From Thioalkalivibrio sp. ALJ3 (GTDB lineage Bacteria; Pseudomonadota; Gammaproteobacteria; Ectothiorhodospirales; Ectothiorhodospiraceae): 64,000 bases of DNA. Below the pieces are notes generated by a model. That model was not told where the DNA came from. It saw only the letters and a list, made by a program, of their open reading frames with translations, and searched no databases. This document shows positions 9,775 through 18,840 of the stretch, in pieces (positions within the stretch are counted from its first letter, which is position 1; the number at the start of each line of letters is the position of its first letter). Both the position numbers and the translations under genes were made by a program. The stretch is taken from NCBI RefSeq assembly GCF_000377205.1, contig NZ_KB897906.1, positions 402,272 to 466,271 on the forward strand, written 5' to 3'.

Positions 9775-11265
9775 TCAGGCTTCAGGCCGCAGATGGGGAA
9801 ACAGCAGCACATCGCGGATGGACGGGCTGTTGGTCAGCAGCATCACCAGGCGGTCGATGCCGATGCCCTCGCCGGCCGTGGGCGGCAGGCCGTATTCCAG
9901 CGCGCGGATGTAGTCCGCGTCGTAGTGCATCGCCTCGTCATCGCCGGCGTTCTTCTCCGCGACCTGGGCCTGGAAGCGCTCGGCCTGGTCCTCGGGGTCG
10001 TTGAGCTCGGAGAACCCGTTGGCAATCTCGCGCCCGCCGACGAACAGCTCGAAGCGGTCGGTTACGAACGGGTCGTCGTCGTTGCGCCGCGCCAGCGGCG
10101 AGACCTCGGTCGGATAGGCGGTGATGAACGTCGGGTGGCGCAGTTTGTTTTCGGCGGTGTACTCGAAGATCTCGGTCCACAGCTTGCCAAGGCCAAAGCT
10201 CGCCTTGATCGGGATCTCCAGGCGCTCGCAGTGGGCGCGTACCTTGTCGATGTCCGCCAGGTCCTCGCTACTGATCTCCGGGTTGTGCTCGAGGATCGCC
10301 TCGCGCACGGTCATGCGGGTGAACGGCTGGCCGAAGTCGTAGGTCTCGCCCTGGTACTCGATGGTGGTTGTGCCCAGCACGTCCTCGCACAGCCCGCGCA
10401 GCAGGGTCTCGGTGCGGTCCATCAGCGCGTGGTGGTCCACGAACGCCTCGTAGAACTCGAGCATGGTGAACTCGGGGTTGTGCCGGGTGGACAGCCCCTC
10501 GTTGCGGAAATTGCGGTTGATCTCGAAGACCTTCTCGAAGCCGCCGACGACCAGGCGCTTCAGATACAGCTCCGGCGCGATGCGCAGGTACAGCGGCATG
10601 TCCAGCGCATTGTGGTGGGTGGTGAACGGCCGCGCGGTGGCGCCGCCCGGGATCACCTGCATCATCGGGGTCTCCACCTCGATGAAGTCCTCGCGCTCGA
10701 AGTATTCGCGGATGTAACGCACGATCCGGGTGCGGGTGCGGAACAGTTCGCGGCTGTCCGGGCTGGTGATCAGGTCCACGTAGCGCTGACGGTAGCGCTG
10801 TTCCTGATCGGTCAGGCCGTGGAACTTCTCCGGCAGCGGGCGCAGGCTCTTGGTCAGCAGACGCAGCTCGTCCAGCTGCACCGTCAGCTCGCCGGTCTTG
10901 GTCTTGAACAGCGTGCCCTGCCCGCCGACGATATCGCCCAGGTCCCAGTGCTTGAAGGCCGCGTAGACGCCCTCCGGCAGGCTGTCGCGCTGGGCGAACA
11001 GCTGGATGTCCCCGGACTGGTCGCGCAGGCGGACAAAGCTCGCCTTGCCCATTACGCGCTTGCCGATCATGCGCCCGGCCACAGTCACGCGGATCCCCTG
11101 AACCGCCAGCGGCTCGCCTTCGGTGTCGTCATGCGCGGCGTGCAGATCGGCCGCCAGGGCATCACGGCGGAAGTCGTTGGGGAAGGCCGGGCCGGCCTCG
11201 CGCAGCTCGTTCAGCTTGGCGCGACGCTGGGCAATCAGCTTGTTCTCGTCGGTAATCTCGGTCAT
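9775..11265 (-). CDS. lysS: lysyl-tRNA synthetase, class II
   Basis: 496 residues, close to the 505 of E. coli LysS. The N-terminal OB-fold anticodon-binding domain ([27 protein letters not shown]) is followed by the class II catalytic core with motif 2 ([22 protein letters not shown]) and motif 3 ([18 protein letters not shown]). It charges tRNA-Lys in the cytoplasm. The gene starts 24 bp after the prfB stop, so prfB-lysS form an operon, as in E. coli and many gammaproteobacteria. Confidence 0.98.
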   Translation of the reverse strand: MTEITDENKLIAQRRAKLNELREAGPAFPNDFRRDALAADLHAAHDDTEGEPLAVQGIRVTVAGRMIGKRVMGKASFVRLRDQSGDIQLFAQRDSLPEGVYAAFKHWDLGDIVGGQGTLFKTKTGELTVQLDELRLLTKSLRPLPEKFHGLTDQEQRYRQRYVDLITSPDSRELFRTRTRIVRYIREYFEREDFIEVETPMMQVIPGGATARPFTTHHNALDMPLYLRIAPELYLKRLVVGGFEKVFEINRNFRNEGLSTRHNPEFTMLEFYEAFVDHHALMDRTETLLRGLCEDVLGTTTIEYQGETYDFGQPFTRMTVREAILEHNPEISSEDLADIDKVRAHCERLEIPIKASFGLGKLWTEIFEYTAENKLRHPTFITAYPTEVSPLARRNDDDPFVTDRFELFVGGREIANGFSELNDPEDQAERFQAQVAEKNAGDDEAMHYDADYIRALEYGLPPTAGEGIGIDRLVMLLTNSPSIRDVLLFPHLRPEA

Positions 11266-11289
11266 CGGGAATCCCGGTAAAAGAAAGCG

Positions 11290-12385
11290 TTACAGCCCAC
11301 TCTTAAGGCTAGCTTCAATGAACTGGTCCAGGTCGCCGTCGAGCACGGCCTGGGTATTGCCAACCTCCACGCCGGTGCGTAGATCCTTGATCCGCGACTG
11401 GTCGAGCACGTAGGAGCGGATCTGGCTGCCCCAGCCGATGTCGGACTTGGCGTCCTCGGCCGCCTGCTTCTCGGCATTGCGCTTCTGGATCTCCATCTCG
11501 TAGAGCTTGGCCTTCAGCTGCTTCATCGCCGTATCGCGGTTCTTGTGCTGCGAACGGTCGTTCTGGCAAGCCACCACGATGCCGGAGGGCTCGTGGGTAA
11601 TGCGGATCGCGGACTCGGTGCGGTTGACGTGCTGCCCGCCCGCCCCGGAGGCGCGGTAGGTGTCCACGCGCAGATCGGCCGGGTTGATCTCGATCTCGAA
11701 GCTGTCGTCCACCTCCGGCGAGGCGAACACCGAGGCGAACGAGGTATGCCGGCGGTTGCCCGAGTCGAACGGCGACTTGCGCACCAGGCGGTGCACACCG
11801 GTCTCGGTGCGCAACCAGCCAAAGGCGTATTCGCCCTCGATGCGCACGGTCGCGCTCTTGATGCCGGCGACCTCGCCCTCGGACAGTTCGATGATCTCGC
11901 TCTTGAAGCCGTGGGCCTCGGCCCAGCGCAGGTACATGCGCAGCAGGATGTTGGCCCAGTCCTGGGCCTCGGTCCCGCCGGAACCGGCCTGGATGTCGAG
12001 ATAGGCGTTGGCCTCGTCCATCTCGCCGGAGAACATGCGCCGGAACTCCAGCGCCTCGACCCTTGCGGTCAGGGCGGCGACGTCGGCCTCCACCGCGGAT
12101 GCCGTCTCGGCATCGTCATCGGCCTCGGCCATTTCCAGCAGGTCGCGGCTGTCGTCCAGCTGCGTGCCAATCTCGCGGATGTTGACGACGATGTTCTCGA
12201 GCTGGGCGCGTTCCTTGCCCAGCGCCTGCGCACGATCCGGGTCGTTCCAGATGTCCGGGTTTTCCAGCTCGCGCTGGACCTCTTCTAGGCGTTCTTCCTT
12301 GACCGGGTAGTCAAAGGTACCCCCTCAGGCCTTCCAAGCGGCCTTGCAAATCGTCGATCTGGGAATACAGCGGGTTGAGTTCCAT
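11290..12385 (-). CDS. prfB: peptide chain release factor 2, with programmed +1 frameshift
   Basis: The gene starts with ATG at 12385, reads 24 codons ([20 protein letters not shown]...), then meets an in-frame TGA at 12313-12311 in the context CTT TGA C. Translation must shift +1 there. The downstream frame gives 340 more residues, total 364, against 365 in E. coli RF2. The downstream part carries the RF2 anticodon-like SPF tripeptide (RKSPFDSG) and the catalytic GGQ loop ([12 protein letters not shown]). It terminates translation at UGA and UAA. A shortage of RF2 favours the frameshift, so the gene regulates its own product. It is co-transcribed with lysS. Confidence 0.97.
12310..12325 (-). 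promoter_or_regulatory. RF2 programmed +1 frameshift signal
   Basis: On the coding strand the sequence is AGGGGGTACCTTTGAC: a Shine-Dalgarno-like AGGGGG three bases before the slippery CTT, then the TGA C stop context. It differs from the E. coli prfB site only in TAC for TAT. The internal SD and the poor UGA-C stop together promote the shift when RF2 is low. Confidence 0.96.
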
Positions 12386-12484
12386 GATGCGTCCGTATCC
12401 GGTGTCCGGGTGGGCGGAAACGCCGCGCAGTATAGCACCCCTGAGCACCCATCTGTCGTGTCCGGGGCAACGGGAAACGGCCCG

Positions 12485-13432
12485 TTACAGGGCGCGCGAA
12501 CGGCGCCAGAAAGCGAAGCTGTTGCGGCGTGTCAGCACCCTTGGCGGCTCGGAGCGCGCCAGCGGATCGTGAAACTCCAGCGCTTCCAGACTTCCTCTGC
12601 GCAACAGGGGCATCAATGGCTGTACAACGTCATCGGCCAGCGACTGCATGAGCTCCGCATGCTGTTCGAGATCGCGCGCGCTGCCCAGGGCATCCAGCAC
12701 CACGACCGTATCACGCGCCATCCCTGCGGCGGACGCTGGATCCGGGGACCAGTCAAGCGCGGTCCAGTCCGCCAGAAAATGCGCGATGGGACCACCACCA
12801 CAGACTGCGCGCACCGGTGTACCCCCCTCGGGTCGCCCAGGCGACCACAGCCACAGCCCATGCACAGGGTCACGCCCGTACTGCTCGCGTGCCTGATTGA
12901 CCGGGTGCTGGAACCATGCCATCTGCAGGGCATTGCCGAGGATCTGCAAGCGTCGCGCGATGTCGCCTTCCATCGATCCGGGGCTCATGGAGCGCCCCAA
13001 GCCTTGTGAGGGGGCGATCCCGGCGCCCATCCCTTCGCCCTCCATTTCCAGGATCCACAGCCCCCCCGAGGACAGCCGCAACGTGGCGCCCACTGCATCC
13101 AGCTCCGGACGGGCGGCCTCCCACAATGCCTCGCGTTCCTCCTGGTGGACCTCGTCGACCGGGTCCGCCACCAGATCTTTCATGCCCGGGGTCAGACGCA
13201 CAGGCCTTGCCAGCCAGAGACGAGGCCCGGAATCCGGCTGCACAAACCCCAGTCGCTTTGCGAGTTGTGTTTCCCACGCATCTCCGGGGTCGGCAGCGCC
13301 GGGTACCAGCGGGCTCGCCCGTCCGAGCCAGCGGGCCAGCTTCCGGATGCCTGGAGGGTCCTCGCCGTTCTTCGGCAAGGCCACCTCGGCGCGCCGGAAA
13401 AGCCCGGGCAGCAAAAGCGTCACCCTTGCCAT
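12485..13432 (-). CDS. conserved hypothetical protein, RpfE/COG4255-like
   Basis: About 315 residues from the ATG at 13432; an in-frame ATG at 13483 with GGGGGG just before it would add 17. The start (M)ARVTLLLPGLF, the central LSSGGLWILEMEG and RRLQILGNALQMAWFQHPVN, and the late VCGGGPIAHFLADWTALD resemble the proteobacterial family that includes Xanthomonas RpfE and is distantly related to phosphoglycerate-mutase-like alkaline phosphatases. The role is unknown. No signal peptide or membrane segment is seen. It lies upstream of prfB on the same strand with a 99-bp gap. The family assignment is from memory of motifs and moderately certain. Confidence 0.6.
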   Translation of the reverse strand: MARVTLLLPGLFRRAEVALPKNGEDPPGIRKLARWLGRASPLVPGAADPGDAWETQLAKRLGFVQPDSGPRLWLARPVRLTPGMKDLVADPVDEVHQEEREALWEAARPELDAVGATLRLSSGGLWILEMEGEGMGAGIAPSQGLGRSMSPGSMEGDIARRLQILGNALQMAWFQHPVNQAREQYGRDPVHGLWLWSPGRPEGGTPVRAVCGGGPIAHFLADWTALDWSPDPASAAGMARDTVVVLDALGSARDLEQHAELMQSLADDVVQPLMPLLRRGSLEALEFHDPLARSEPPRVLTRRNSFAFWRRSRAL

Positions 13433-13598
13433 CTCAGGCCGCCCTCGCACGGCATTTGCTGCCACCCAGACGAAGCATTCCATCTCCCCCCTTTCCTGAC
13501 CGCGACCATGCTACCACCGAGCCCAATGCCGACCCGAGGAACGCCAAACGACAGTTGTGGTCTACCGTAGTAAGCAGCCCAAACGCACTGGAAGCGCC

Positions 13599-15224
13599 AT
13601 GGACGACCGCAACCTTTCCCCAACAAGCTTCCGGGCGACCACCGCGTTCCGCGGCTGGGCCGCCCCCATCATGGGACTCACGTTACTGGCCCTTGCGGCT
13701 CCCGTGGGTGCACAAGGGGCGGCTGGCCCTGCCGAGGCGCCGGATAACGGTCCCGACAACGGCTATGAAGTGGACGATTACCCGGAAGGCTCGCAGATCG
13801 ACTGGCAGTCCTGGGACAGCGCGTTGTTCGAGGAGTCGAAGGAGCGCGAGCGCCCGATCTTCTTCTATTTCCACGGGCAATGGTGCACCTGGTGCCGCGA
13901 CTTCCAGGACGAGTCACTGGAGAATCCCGATGTCGTCGACACCATTGACCGGCACTATATCCCGGTTCTGGTCGACCTCGACGAACGCGCCGATCTGTTC
14001 CGTCGCTACGGGGGCCGAGGCCTGCCCTTCGTGGTGATCGTCAACCACGAGGACGAGATGCTGACCCGCTTTACCGGGCATGTGAATCCGCGCGACCTTC
14101 AGGGCATCCTGGAGGCTCGGCGGGACATGTTCTCGGTCACCGGCCGCGAAATCACCCCGGACGACGCAGACATCAACGACCTCGACAGCTTCCGCGAGAT
14201 GCTCGACGAGGTCTACGACGGATCTGCCCATCGGCTGAGCGGCAGCGCGGCCTTCGGGACACTGAGCAAGCGCCCGCAGCCCTGGACTTACCGCTTCCTG
14301 CTCGACGAGGAGGACTGGGAAGAGCGCATGCCCGCCATGCTTGATCAGGTCGCCGCAGACCTCTACGACGGCGTGGAAGGCGGGTTCTTCTTCTTCCACG
14401 ACTGGGACCAGCGTGATCCGGTTCTGGCACTTGAGACTTCCAAGCGCCTGGATCAGAACGCCGCGTTCCTCTGGCTGTATGCCGATGCCTACGAGCGCTT
14501 CGGCAAGGAGCATCATGCCGAATTCGCTCGCGGGATCCGCGACTACCTGCGCGAGCAGCTGTGGGACGACAATCAAGCCCGCTTCGGCAACAGCCAGTAC
14601 GCGGATCGCGACTACTACCAGCTCGAACCGGAAGAACGGCTCGAGACCGACCCCCCGCGCGTGGACCGCAACACCTATGCGGACACCTCGGGCCAGGCGA
14701 TCGCCGCCCTGGCCAACATGGCGCGGGTCATGGAGGACGAGGACACCCTGGAATGGGCACGCGAGGCCATGCAGGCCCTCGAGCGCTATATGGGTACCGA
14801 GGCCGGTTTCCTGCACGGCATTACCGCCGACGGCCGCCCGGCGATGGAGGGCTACCTGCCCTCCCAGATCTGGCCGGAGATCGCCCGTCTGGAGCTGGCC
14901 CGGGCGATCGAGGCGCTGGAGGGCGAGAAGCCCGACCTGCCCGACCCGGTAGCCACCCTGGACCGCTTGGAGCCGTTCTTTGACGAAGAACTGGATGCGC
15001 ATGCCGAACGGATCGGTACCGAGCTGGAGCCGTGGTCCGAGACCCGTAGCCAGGCCGCCTTGGCCTGGTGGCTGCACCTCCTGCCGGAAGAAGCGGTGGA
15101 AGAATCCCACGTCGACCCGGAGAAGGTCCGCGCCCGCCTGCACATCGAGCCCGGCGCCGATCCCGACGATGTCGCCATCGGCTTCCAGGCCCTGCGCGCC
15201 GGCATCCCGGGACTGGGTAACTGA
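13599..15224 (+). CDS. exported thioredoxin-domain protein (DUF255/YyaL-like)
   Basis: 541 residues. A hydrophobic signal segment (about 27-42, ending VGAQGA) is followed by a thioredoxin-like domain (about 65-190) with the redox motif WCTWC at 95-99 and a cis-Pro region (GLPFVVIV). The remaining 350 residues are helical, with segments such as NTYADTSGQAIAALANMARV and EGYLPSQIWPEIARLELARA, like the alpha/alpha barrel of YyaL/DUF255 proteins. It probably acts in the periplasm in thiol handling; the substrate is unknown. The composition is very acidic (many D and E), in keeping with a halophile. The start is the ATG at 13599, chosen because the signal peptide follows. Confidence 0.7.
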   Translation: MDDRNLSPTSFRATTAFRGWAAPIMGLTLLALAAPVGAQGAAGPAEAPDNGPDNGYEVDDYPEGSQIDWQSWDSALFEESKERERPIFFYFHGQWCTWCRDFQDESLENPDVVDTIDRHYIPVLVDLDERADLFRRYGGRGLPFVVIVNHEDEMLTRFTGHVNPRDLQGILEARRDMFSVTGREITPDDADINDLDSFREMLDEVYDGSAHRLSGSAAFGTLSKRPQPWTYRFLLDEEDWEERMPAMLDQVAADLYDGVEGGFFFFHDWDQRDPVLALETSKRLDQNAAFLWLYADAYERFGKEHHAEFARGIRDYLREQLWDDNQARFGNSQYADRDYYQLEPEERLETDPPRVDRNTYADTSGQAIAALANMARVMEDEDTLEWAREAMQALERYMGTEAGFLHGITADGRPAMEGYLPSQIWPEIARLELARAIEALEGEKPDLPDPVATLDRLEPFFDEELDAHAERIGTELEPWSETRSQAALAWWLHLLPEEAVEESHVDPEKVRARLHIEPGADPDDVAIGFQALRAGIPGLGN

Positions 15225-15225
15225 C

Positions 15226-15399
15226 TCAATCGCCCCCGTCCAGGGGGCGCACGCGGACATCGGCCTCCTCGATCATCTGTGTCCCTCGCTCCGGCAAGGG
15301 TACGTCGGCGTAAGGATCCCCGTTCCAGTGCCCTTGCTGCCAACTCCAGCCAAAAAGTGCCAGATTCGCCAACAGCAGCAGCGCGACAAGCCAGCGCAT
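15226..15399 (-). CDS. small single-span membrane protein
   Basis: 57 residues: MRWLVALLLLANLALFGWSW forms one membrane helix, followed by a short acidic and polar tail ending VRVRPLDGGD. Its ATG overlaps the coaX stop (TGATG), so it is translationally coupled as the last gene of birA-coaX. It resembles the N-terminal anchor of the SPOR-type proteins that often follow coaX, but without the SPOR domain. It may be a remnant or a genuine small protein. It ends one base from the convergent thioredoxin-like gene. Confidence 0.55.
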   Translation of the reverse strand: MRWLVALLLLANLALFGWSWQQGHWNGDPYADVPLPERGTQMIEEADVRVRPLDGGD

Positions 15400-16145
15400 C
15401 ACGAGCCCTCCTCGATACGCGCGATCTGCCACAGGCCCTCAAGTACGAGGTTCTCGCGCAGTGTAAAAAACTCGGTGAGTTGTCCGGCAAGCCAGGACGC
15501 ATCCCCGCCGTGGATCCAGCAGGCGGTATCGCTGCCCAGGTGCGTGCGGGCCTCGACGATCAGGCGGTCGACGGCGCCGGACAAACCGAGCGTCAGGCCT
15601 CGTTCCAGGCCCTGTTCGCTGCCAAGCCCGGGCGTCGAGTCGAAGGTCACGGGCCAGGCACCCGGATCACGCGGGGCCACACGATCGGCCAGCCGGGCTT
15701 GCAGCGATTCCCAACCCAGCTGTCGTCCCGGCAGCAAGTACCCGCCCCGATGCCAACCCTCGGCATCCAGCAGGTCGACCGTAATCGCCGTTCCCGCATC
15801 CACGAGCACGCAGGGTCCCGCACCTTCCGCCCGCGCCGCCACCAGTGCACAGAAACGGTCCACCCCCAGCTGACCCTTGGCATAGTCACTGCGCACGCCA
15901 AAGCGCCCATCGCCCTGCGTACCCACCCAGTGGATGGGTACCGATCCCATCGCGGCCTCCAGCGCCGCCTGGCGCTCCGGGCTGCCGACCCGGGCGGCCC
16001 AGATCGCCACACAGGTGTTATTCAGCGCCTGCTCACAATCCGCGATCGCGAGGCTCGCGCCCTCTTCCAGCACATGGCCCACCCCATCGCGGCGCTGCCA
16101 CTTGATTCGGGTACTGCCAATGTCGACCACCGCACGGTCAGGCAT
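15399..16145 (-). CDS. coaX: type III pantothenate kinase
   Basis: 248 residues. It phosphorylates pantothenate in the first step of coenzyme A synthesis. The ATP-binding motif DIGSTRIKW is at residues 8-16, GVDRFCALVAARA is in the middle, and the acetate-kinase-fold motif VLVDAGTAITVDLL followed by GGYLLPG marks the CoaX family. The ATG at 16145 lies inside the end of birA (8-bp overlap), so the two genes are translationally coupled, a common pairing in gammaproteobacteria. Confidence 0.95.
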   Translation of the reverse strand: MPDRAVVDIGSTRIKWQRRDGVGHVLEEGASLAIADCEQALNNTCVAIWAARVGSPERQAALEAAMGSVPIHWVGTQGDGRFGVRSDYAKGQLGVDRFCALVAARAEGAGPCVLVDAGTAITVDLLDAEGWHRGGYLLPGRQLGWESLQARLADRVAPRDPGAWPVTFDSTPGLGSEQGLERGLTLGLSGAVDRLIVEARTHLGSDTACWIHGGDASWLAGQLTEFFTLRENLVLEGLWQIARIEEGS

Positions 16146-16974
16146 GGCCGGACCTCCTGATGGATACTTCCCCCGCGTCGAGATGATGCAGAACGCCCGT
16201 TTCGTCCTCGACGCGCAGGCGCCCCGAATCCAGGCAAACGCCCCGTGCAACGCCCGACAGGCCCGTATCCGGAACCTGGATCGAACGTCCGGCCAGCACA
16301 TCGAGCCGATCAAGATCGTCCCCCAGCGCCACCAGCCCCTGCGCCATCAGCACCGAATGCAGGCGCATCTGCCAGGTGGCCACCTCGGCCGCCAGCGCCA
16401 GCCAGTCCGGCGCTTGCCCATCTGACAGGGCTTCCAGATCGGTCACCTCTCGATCGAGGCCAAGTGCTCCGGAACCCCGCCGATTGAGTCCAATACCCAC
16501 CACCAGGCATCCGAGTCGGTCCGACCGGGGGAGTCGCTGTTCGACGAGAATACCGCCCAGCTTCGCATCGCCCACCACCACATCGTTCGGCCATTTGAGC
16601 CCGATGCCGGCGAACCCCAGTGCCTCCAGCCCCCGAATAACACCGAGGCCCACCCCGACCGGGTAAGCCGAAGGGACAGGCTGGTCAGACACAATCGGCC
16701 AGGATAATGACAGCGCAAGGCTGGCATCCGGCGAGGCCACCCATGCCCGGCCGCGGCGTCCGCGCCCGGCCATCTGCACCCGCGCCAGGCACACCCTCGG
16801 GCCGCTCTGAGTTGACTCGGACGCAAGCAGACGCGCATTGGTCGAATCCAGCCGTTCCAGCACCTCCACATAGGAAAAGGTCAGCGCGGTTCCTGCCAGG
16901 CGATCGCGCAGCAGCCCTTCCAGTTGCGCGGTTTCCGGCGCCATAATGGGATCGGTCGTCTGGGGAGCGTTCAT
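16138..16974 (-). CDS. birA: biotin--[acetyl-CoA-carboxylase] ligase, monofunctional
   Basis: 278 residues from the ATG at 16974. It attaches biotin to the carboxyl carrier protein AccB through biotinyl-AMP. The ligase domain shows LDSTNARLL (biotin and substrate positioning), the GRGRRGRAWVASPDASLALSL glycine-arginine loop, LKWPNDVVVGDAKLGGILVE and a C-terminal SH3-like domain. The N-terminal winged-helix repressor domain of E. coli BirA is absent, so this enzyme should not regulate transcription. It is divergent from the lytic transglycosylase gene at 17004 and overlaps coaX. Confidence 0.95.
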   Translation of the reverse strand: MNAPQTTDPIMAPETAQLEGLLRDRLAGTALTFSYVEVLERLDSTNARLLASESTQSGPRVCLARVQMAGRGRRGRAWVASPDASLALSLSWPIVSDQPVPSAYPVGVGLGVIRGLEALGFAGIGLKWPNDVVVGDAKLGGILVEQRLPRSDRLGCLVVGIGLNRRGSGALGLDREVTDLEALSDGQAPDWLALAAEVATWQMRLHSVLMAQGLVALGDDLDRLDVLAGRSIQVPDTGLSGVARGVCLDSGRLRVEDETGVLHHLDAGEVSIRRSGHA

Positions 16975-17003
16975 GCGGGCGTGGACGGCAAGGGGGGATT
17001 CGG

Positions 17004-17789
17004 TTGCGCAATCGTGCACATGGTAAGCGTTTCGCGGGCACGCTGCCGGCATTACTGCTGGCCGCTGGTTTCCTCGCGCCGCCCGCCCAGGCCGAGCTGT
17101 ACACCTATTACGACGCCACGGGTGCCCGTGTGATTACGGATCAGCGCCCCGAGGGCATCGAGTACGAGACCGTACCCTCGCCCCAGCGTCCCGGCACCGC
17201 CGCCAGCCCTAGCGGCCCATCCCCGCGTAGTAGCTGGTCGCCCAGCGAGATCTTCGTATTCGAGGGCCCCGACGGACAGCGCCTGGTTACCAATCAGCGC
17301 CAACAGAATGCCAACATGAACCTGATCGCCACCTACGGCCGCCCGACGGCCCAGGCACGCTGCGGCGAGCGGGCCCGCCAGGCGCTGGCGAGTGGCGGAG
17401 GCGAGTTCGCCGACCTGATCCGCGACGCCGCGGGCCACAACGGTGTGGACCCGGCCCTGGTGCAGTCGGTGATTCACGTCGAGTCCTGTTTCGATCCCGA
17501 GGCTGTCTCGCGGGTGGGCGCGCACGGCCTGATGCAGCTGATGCCGGCCACCGCAGCGGATCTGGGCGTGACCGACCGCTTCGACCCGGCCCAGAACATC
17601 CATGGCGGCACCCGCTACCTGGCCGAGATGCTGCAACGCTTCGACGGGGATCTGGATCTGGCCCTGGCCGCCTACAATGCCGGGCCCGGGGCGGTGGAGC
17701 GTCATGGCGGTGTACCCCCCTTCCCGGAAACACAGACCTACATCCAGCGGGTACGGGCCCAGTACGGCTCGGGTAACGGGATTCGCTAG
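17004..17789 (+). CDS. exported lytic transglycosylase with DUF4124 domain
   Basis: 261 residues beginning at a TTG (17004), preceded by the ribosome site AAGGGGGGA. The signal peptide runs to about residue 30 (PPAQA). A short DUF4124 domain (ELYTYYDATGARVITDQRPEG) is followed by a Slt-type lysozyme-like domain: catalytic Glu in HVESCFDPEAVSRVGAHGLMQLMP, then GGTRYLAEML and LALAAYNAGPGAVE. It would cleave peptidoglycan in the periplasm, releasing 1,6-anhydromuropeptides. It stands alone, divergent from birA. The TTG start is supported by the ribosome site and the signal peptide that begins just after it. Confidence 0.88.
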   Translation: MRNRAHGKRFAGTLPALLLAAGFLAPPAQAELYTYYDATGARVITDQRPEGIEYETVPSPQRPGTAASPSGPSPRSSWSPSEIFVFEGPDGQRLVTNQRQQNANMNLIATYGRPTAQARCGERARQALASGGGEFADLIRDAAGHNGVDPALVQSVIHVESCFDPEAVSRVGAHGLMQLMPATAADLGVTDRFDPAQNIHGGTRYLAEMLQRFDGDLDLALAAYNAGPGAVERHGGVPPFPETQTYIQRVRAQYGSGNGIR

Positions 17790-17824
17790 AAAGGCGCGGC
17801 CAGCGCCGCGCAAGTGGTGGAGAA

Positions 17825-18139
17825 TCAGCGCCGCTCGCGCCCGCAGTTCCAGCACTGGGTGAACTGCGGCTCGATCCGCTCGCCACAACGCGAGCACTTC
17901 CATTCCTTCCCGTCGTGCTCCGGCTCGCCTTCGAGGTATTCCACGATCAGCTCGCGGGCCTCCTGGGCCTGGGCCTCGTGCACCACCATCACCCGCCCCC
18001 AGCACTCGTTCGGCGGGATCTCGCCGGCGGCACCATAGAGCCCGGCCTGAGCCACATAGGCGGGGATGCCGGCTTCCTGCAGGAGATTCTCGATAAACCC
18101 GGCCATCACCGGGTCAGCTGCGGTATAAACGGTACGCAT
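17825..18139 (-). CDS. DUF2007 protein with C-terminal zinc ribbon
   Basis: 104 residues. The N-terminal half (MRTVYTAADPVMAGFIENLLQEAGIPAYV ... RVMVVHEAQAQEARELIVEYL) is the DUF2007 putative signal-transducing domain. The C-terminus holds two CxxC pairs (CSRCGERIEPQFTQCWNCG), expected to bind one zinc. This architecture is common in gammaproteobacteria and its function is unknown. It lies 35 bp from the end of the convergent transglycosylase gene; a GC-rich hairpin (GGCGCGGC-CAG-CGCCGCGC type, around 17792-17812) without T tract fills the gap. Confidence 0.82.
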   Translation of the reverse strand: MRTVYTAADPVMAGFIENLLQEAGIPAYVAQAGLYGAAGEIPPNECWGRVMVVHEAQAQEARELIVEYLEGEPEHDGKEWKCSRCGERIEPQFTQCWNCGRERR

Positions 18140-18180
18140 GCCCCGACCCTAACAGCCTGCGTCCTGACGTGCAGTCGCGC

Positions 18181-18807
18181 CTATTGCACCGTGCCCTGGT
18201 TGGCCGCCTGGAAGTACTCCATCGCCTTCTGGATGGCGTAGAACGGTGCCTCGTCCAGGGCCTCGCGGGTGTGCGGTTCGTGCATGTCGGCGTGGAACTT
18301 GCGCATCGCCAGCACATGAATCGGCAGCTCGCGCGCGAACATCGGGTTGTCGAAATTGAAGAACTGCCCGAGGCCCAGTACGAGGTTCTTGCGCTCCTCG
18401 GCCTCCAGCGCCTCCGGGCTGACCGCGACATCCGGCAGCTGGCCGGCCTGGCCGGTCACGGTCACGACGATCTCGCGATCGCCGTCGGCCGCGGCCGGGC
18501 GTTCCTCGTCACCATTGATCAGCTTCAGGTCTTCCGAGAGATCCAGGTAGCCCTTTGCCAGGATATGGCCATGCGGCTGGAACACCTTGCTGGACATGTT
18601 CACTGCCCACAGTTCCAGGGTCTCCTTCAGCTCCTGCGCTGGCTGCGTCTCGCCGAGGGCGAACAGCTGCTGGGCATAGAGGATGTCCCACACCCAGACC
18701 TGACCGTATTCCGGCAACTCTTCCTCCCCGCCCGCGGTCACGGACACGCGCTGAATTTCGGGATCGTCCGCGGCGCGGGCATGCAAGGTGATCGTGAAAC
18801 TGGCCAA
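18181..18807 (-). CDS. conserved hypothetical cytoplasmic protein
   Basis: 208 residues if started at the TTG at 18807, which has an AGGAG ribosome site 8-9 bases before it. The upstream in-frame ATG at 18840 lacks one, so I prefer the TTG. I do not recognise the family. It is acidic, has no signal peptide or membrane segment, and contains LGLGQFFNFDNPMFARELPIHVLAMRKFHADMHEPHTREAL, a helical stretch rich in His and Met. It lies 41 bp before the DUF2007 gene on the same strand and may be co-transcribed with it. Confidence 0.6.
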   Translation of the reverse strand: MASFTITLHARAADDPEIQRVSVTAGGEEELPEYGQVWVWDILYAQQLFALGETQPAQELKETLELWAVNMSSKVFQPHGHILAKGYLDLSEDLKLINGDEERPAAADGDREIVVTVTGQAGQLPDVAVSPEALEAEERKNLVLGLGQFFNFDNPMFARELPIHVLAMRKFHADMHEPHTREALDEAPFYAIQKAMEYFQAANQGTVQ

Positions 18808-18840
18808 GGCGCTTTCTCCTGCCGACGATGGACCAACCAT

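Noticed and set aside
9793-11280. 495-codon open frame antisense to lysS
   Set aside because: It mirrors the codons of lysS in GC-rich DNA, has no domain and a composition typical of antisense frames. lysS itself is unambiguous.
17790-17824. GC hairpin after the lytic transglycosylase as a terminator
   Set aside because: The stem is good, but no T run follows in either direction, so I did not call it.
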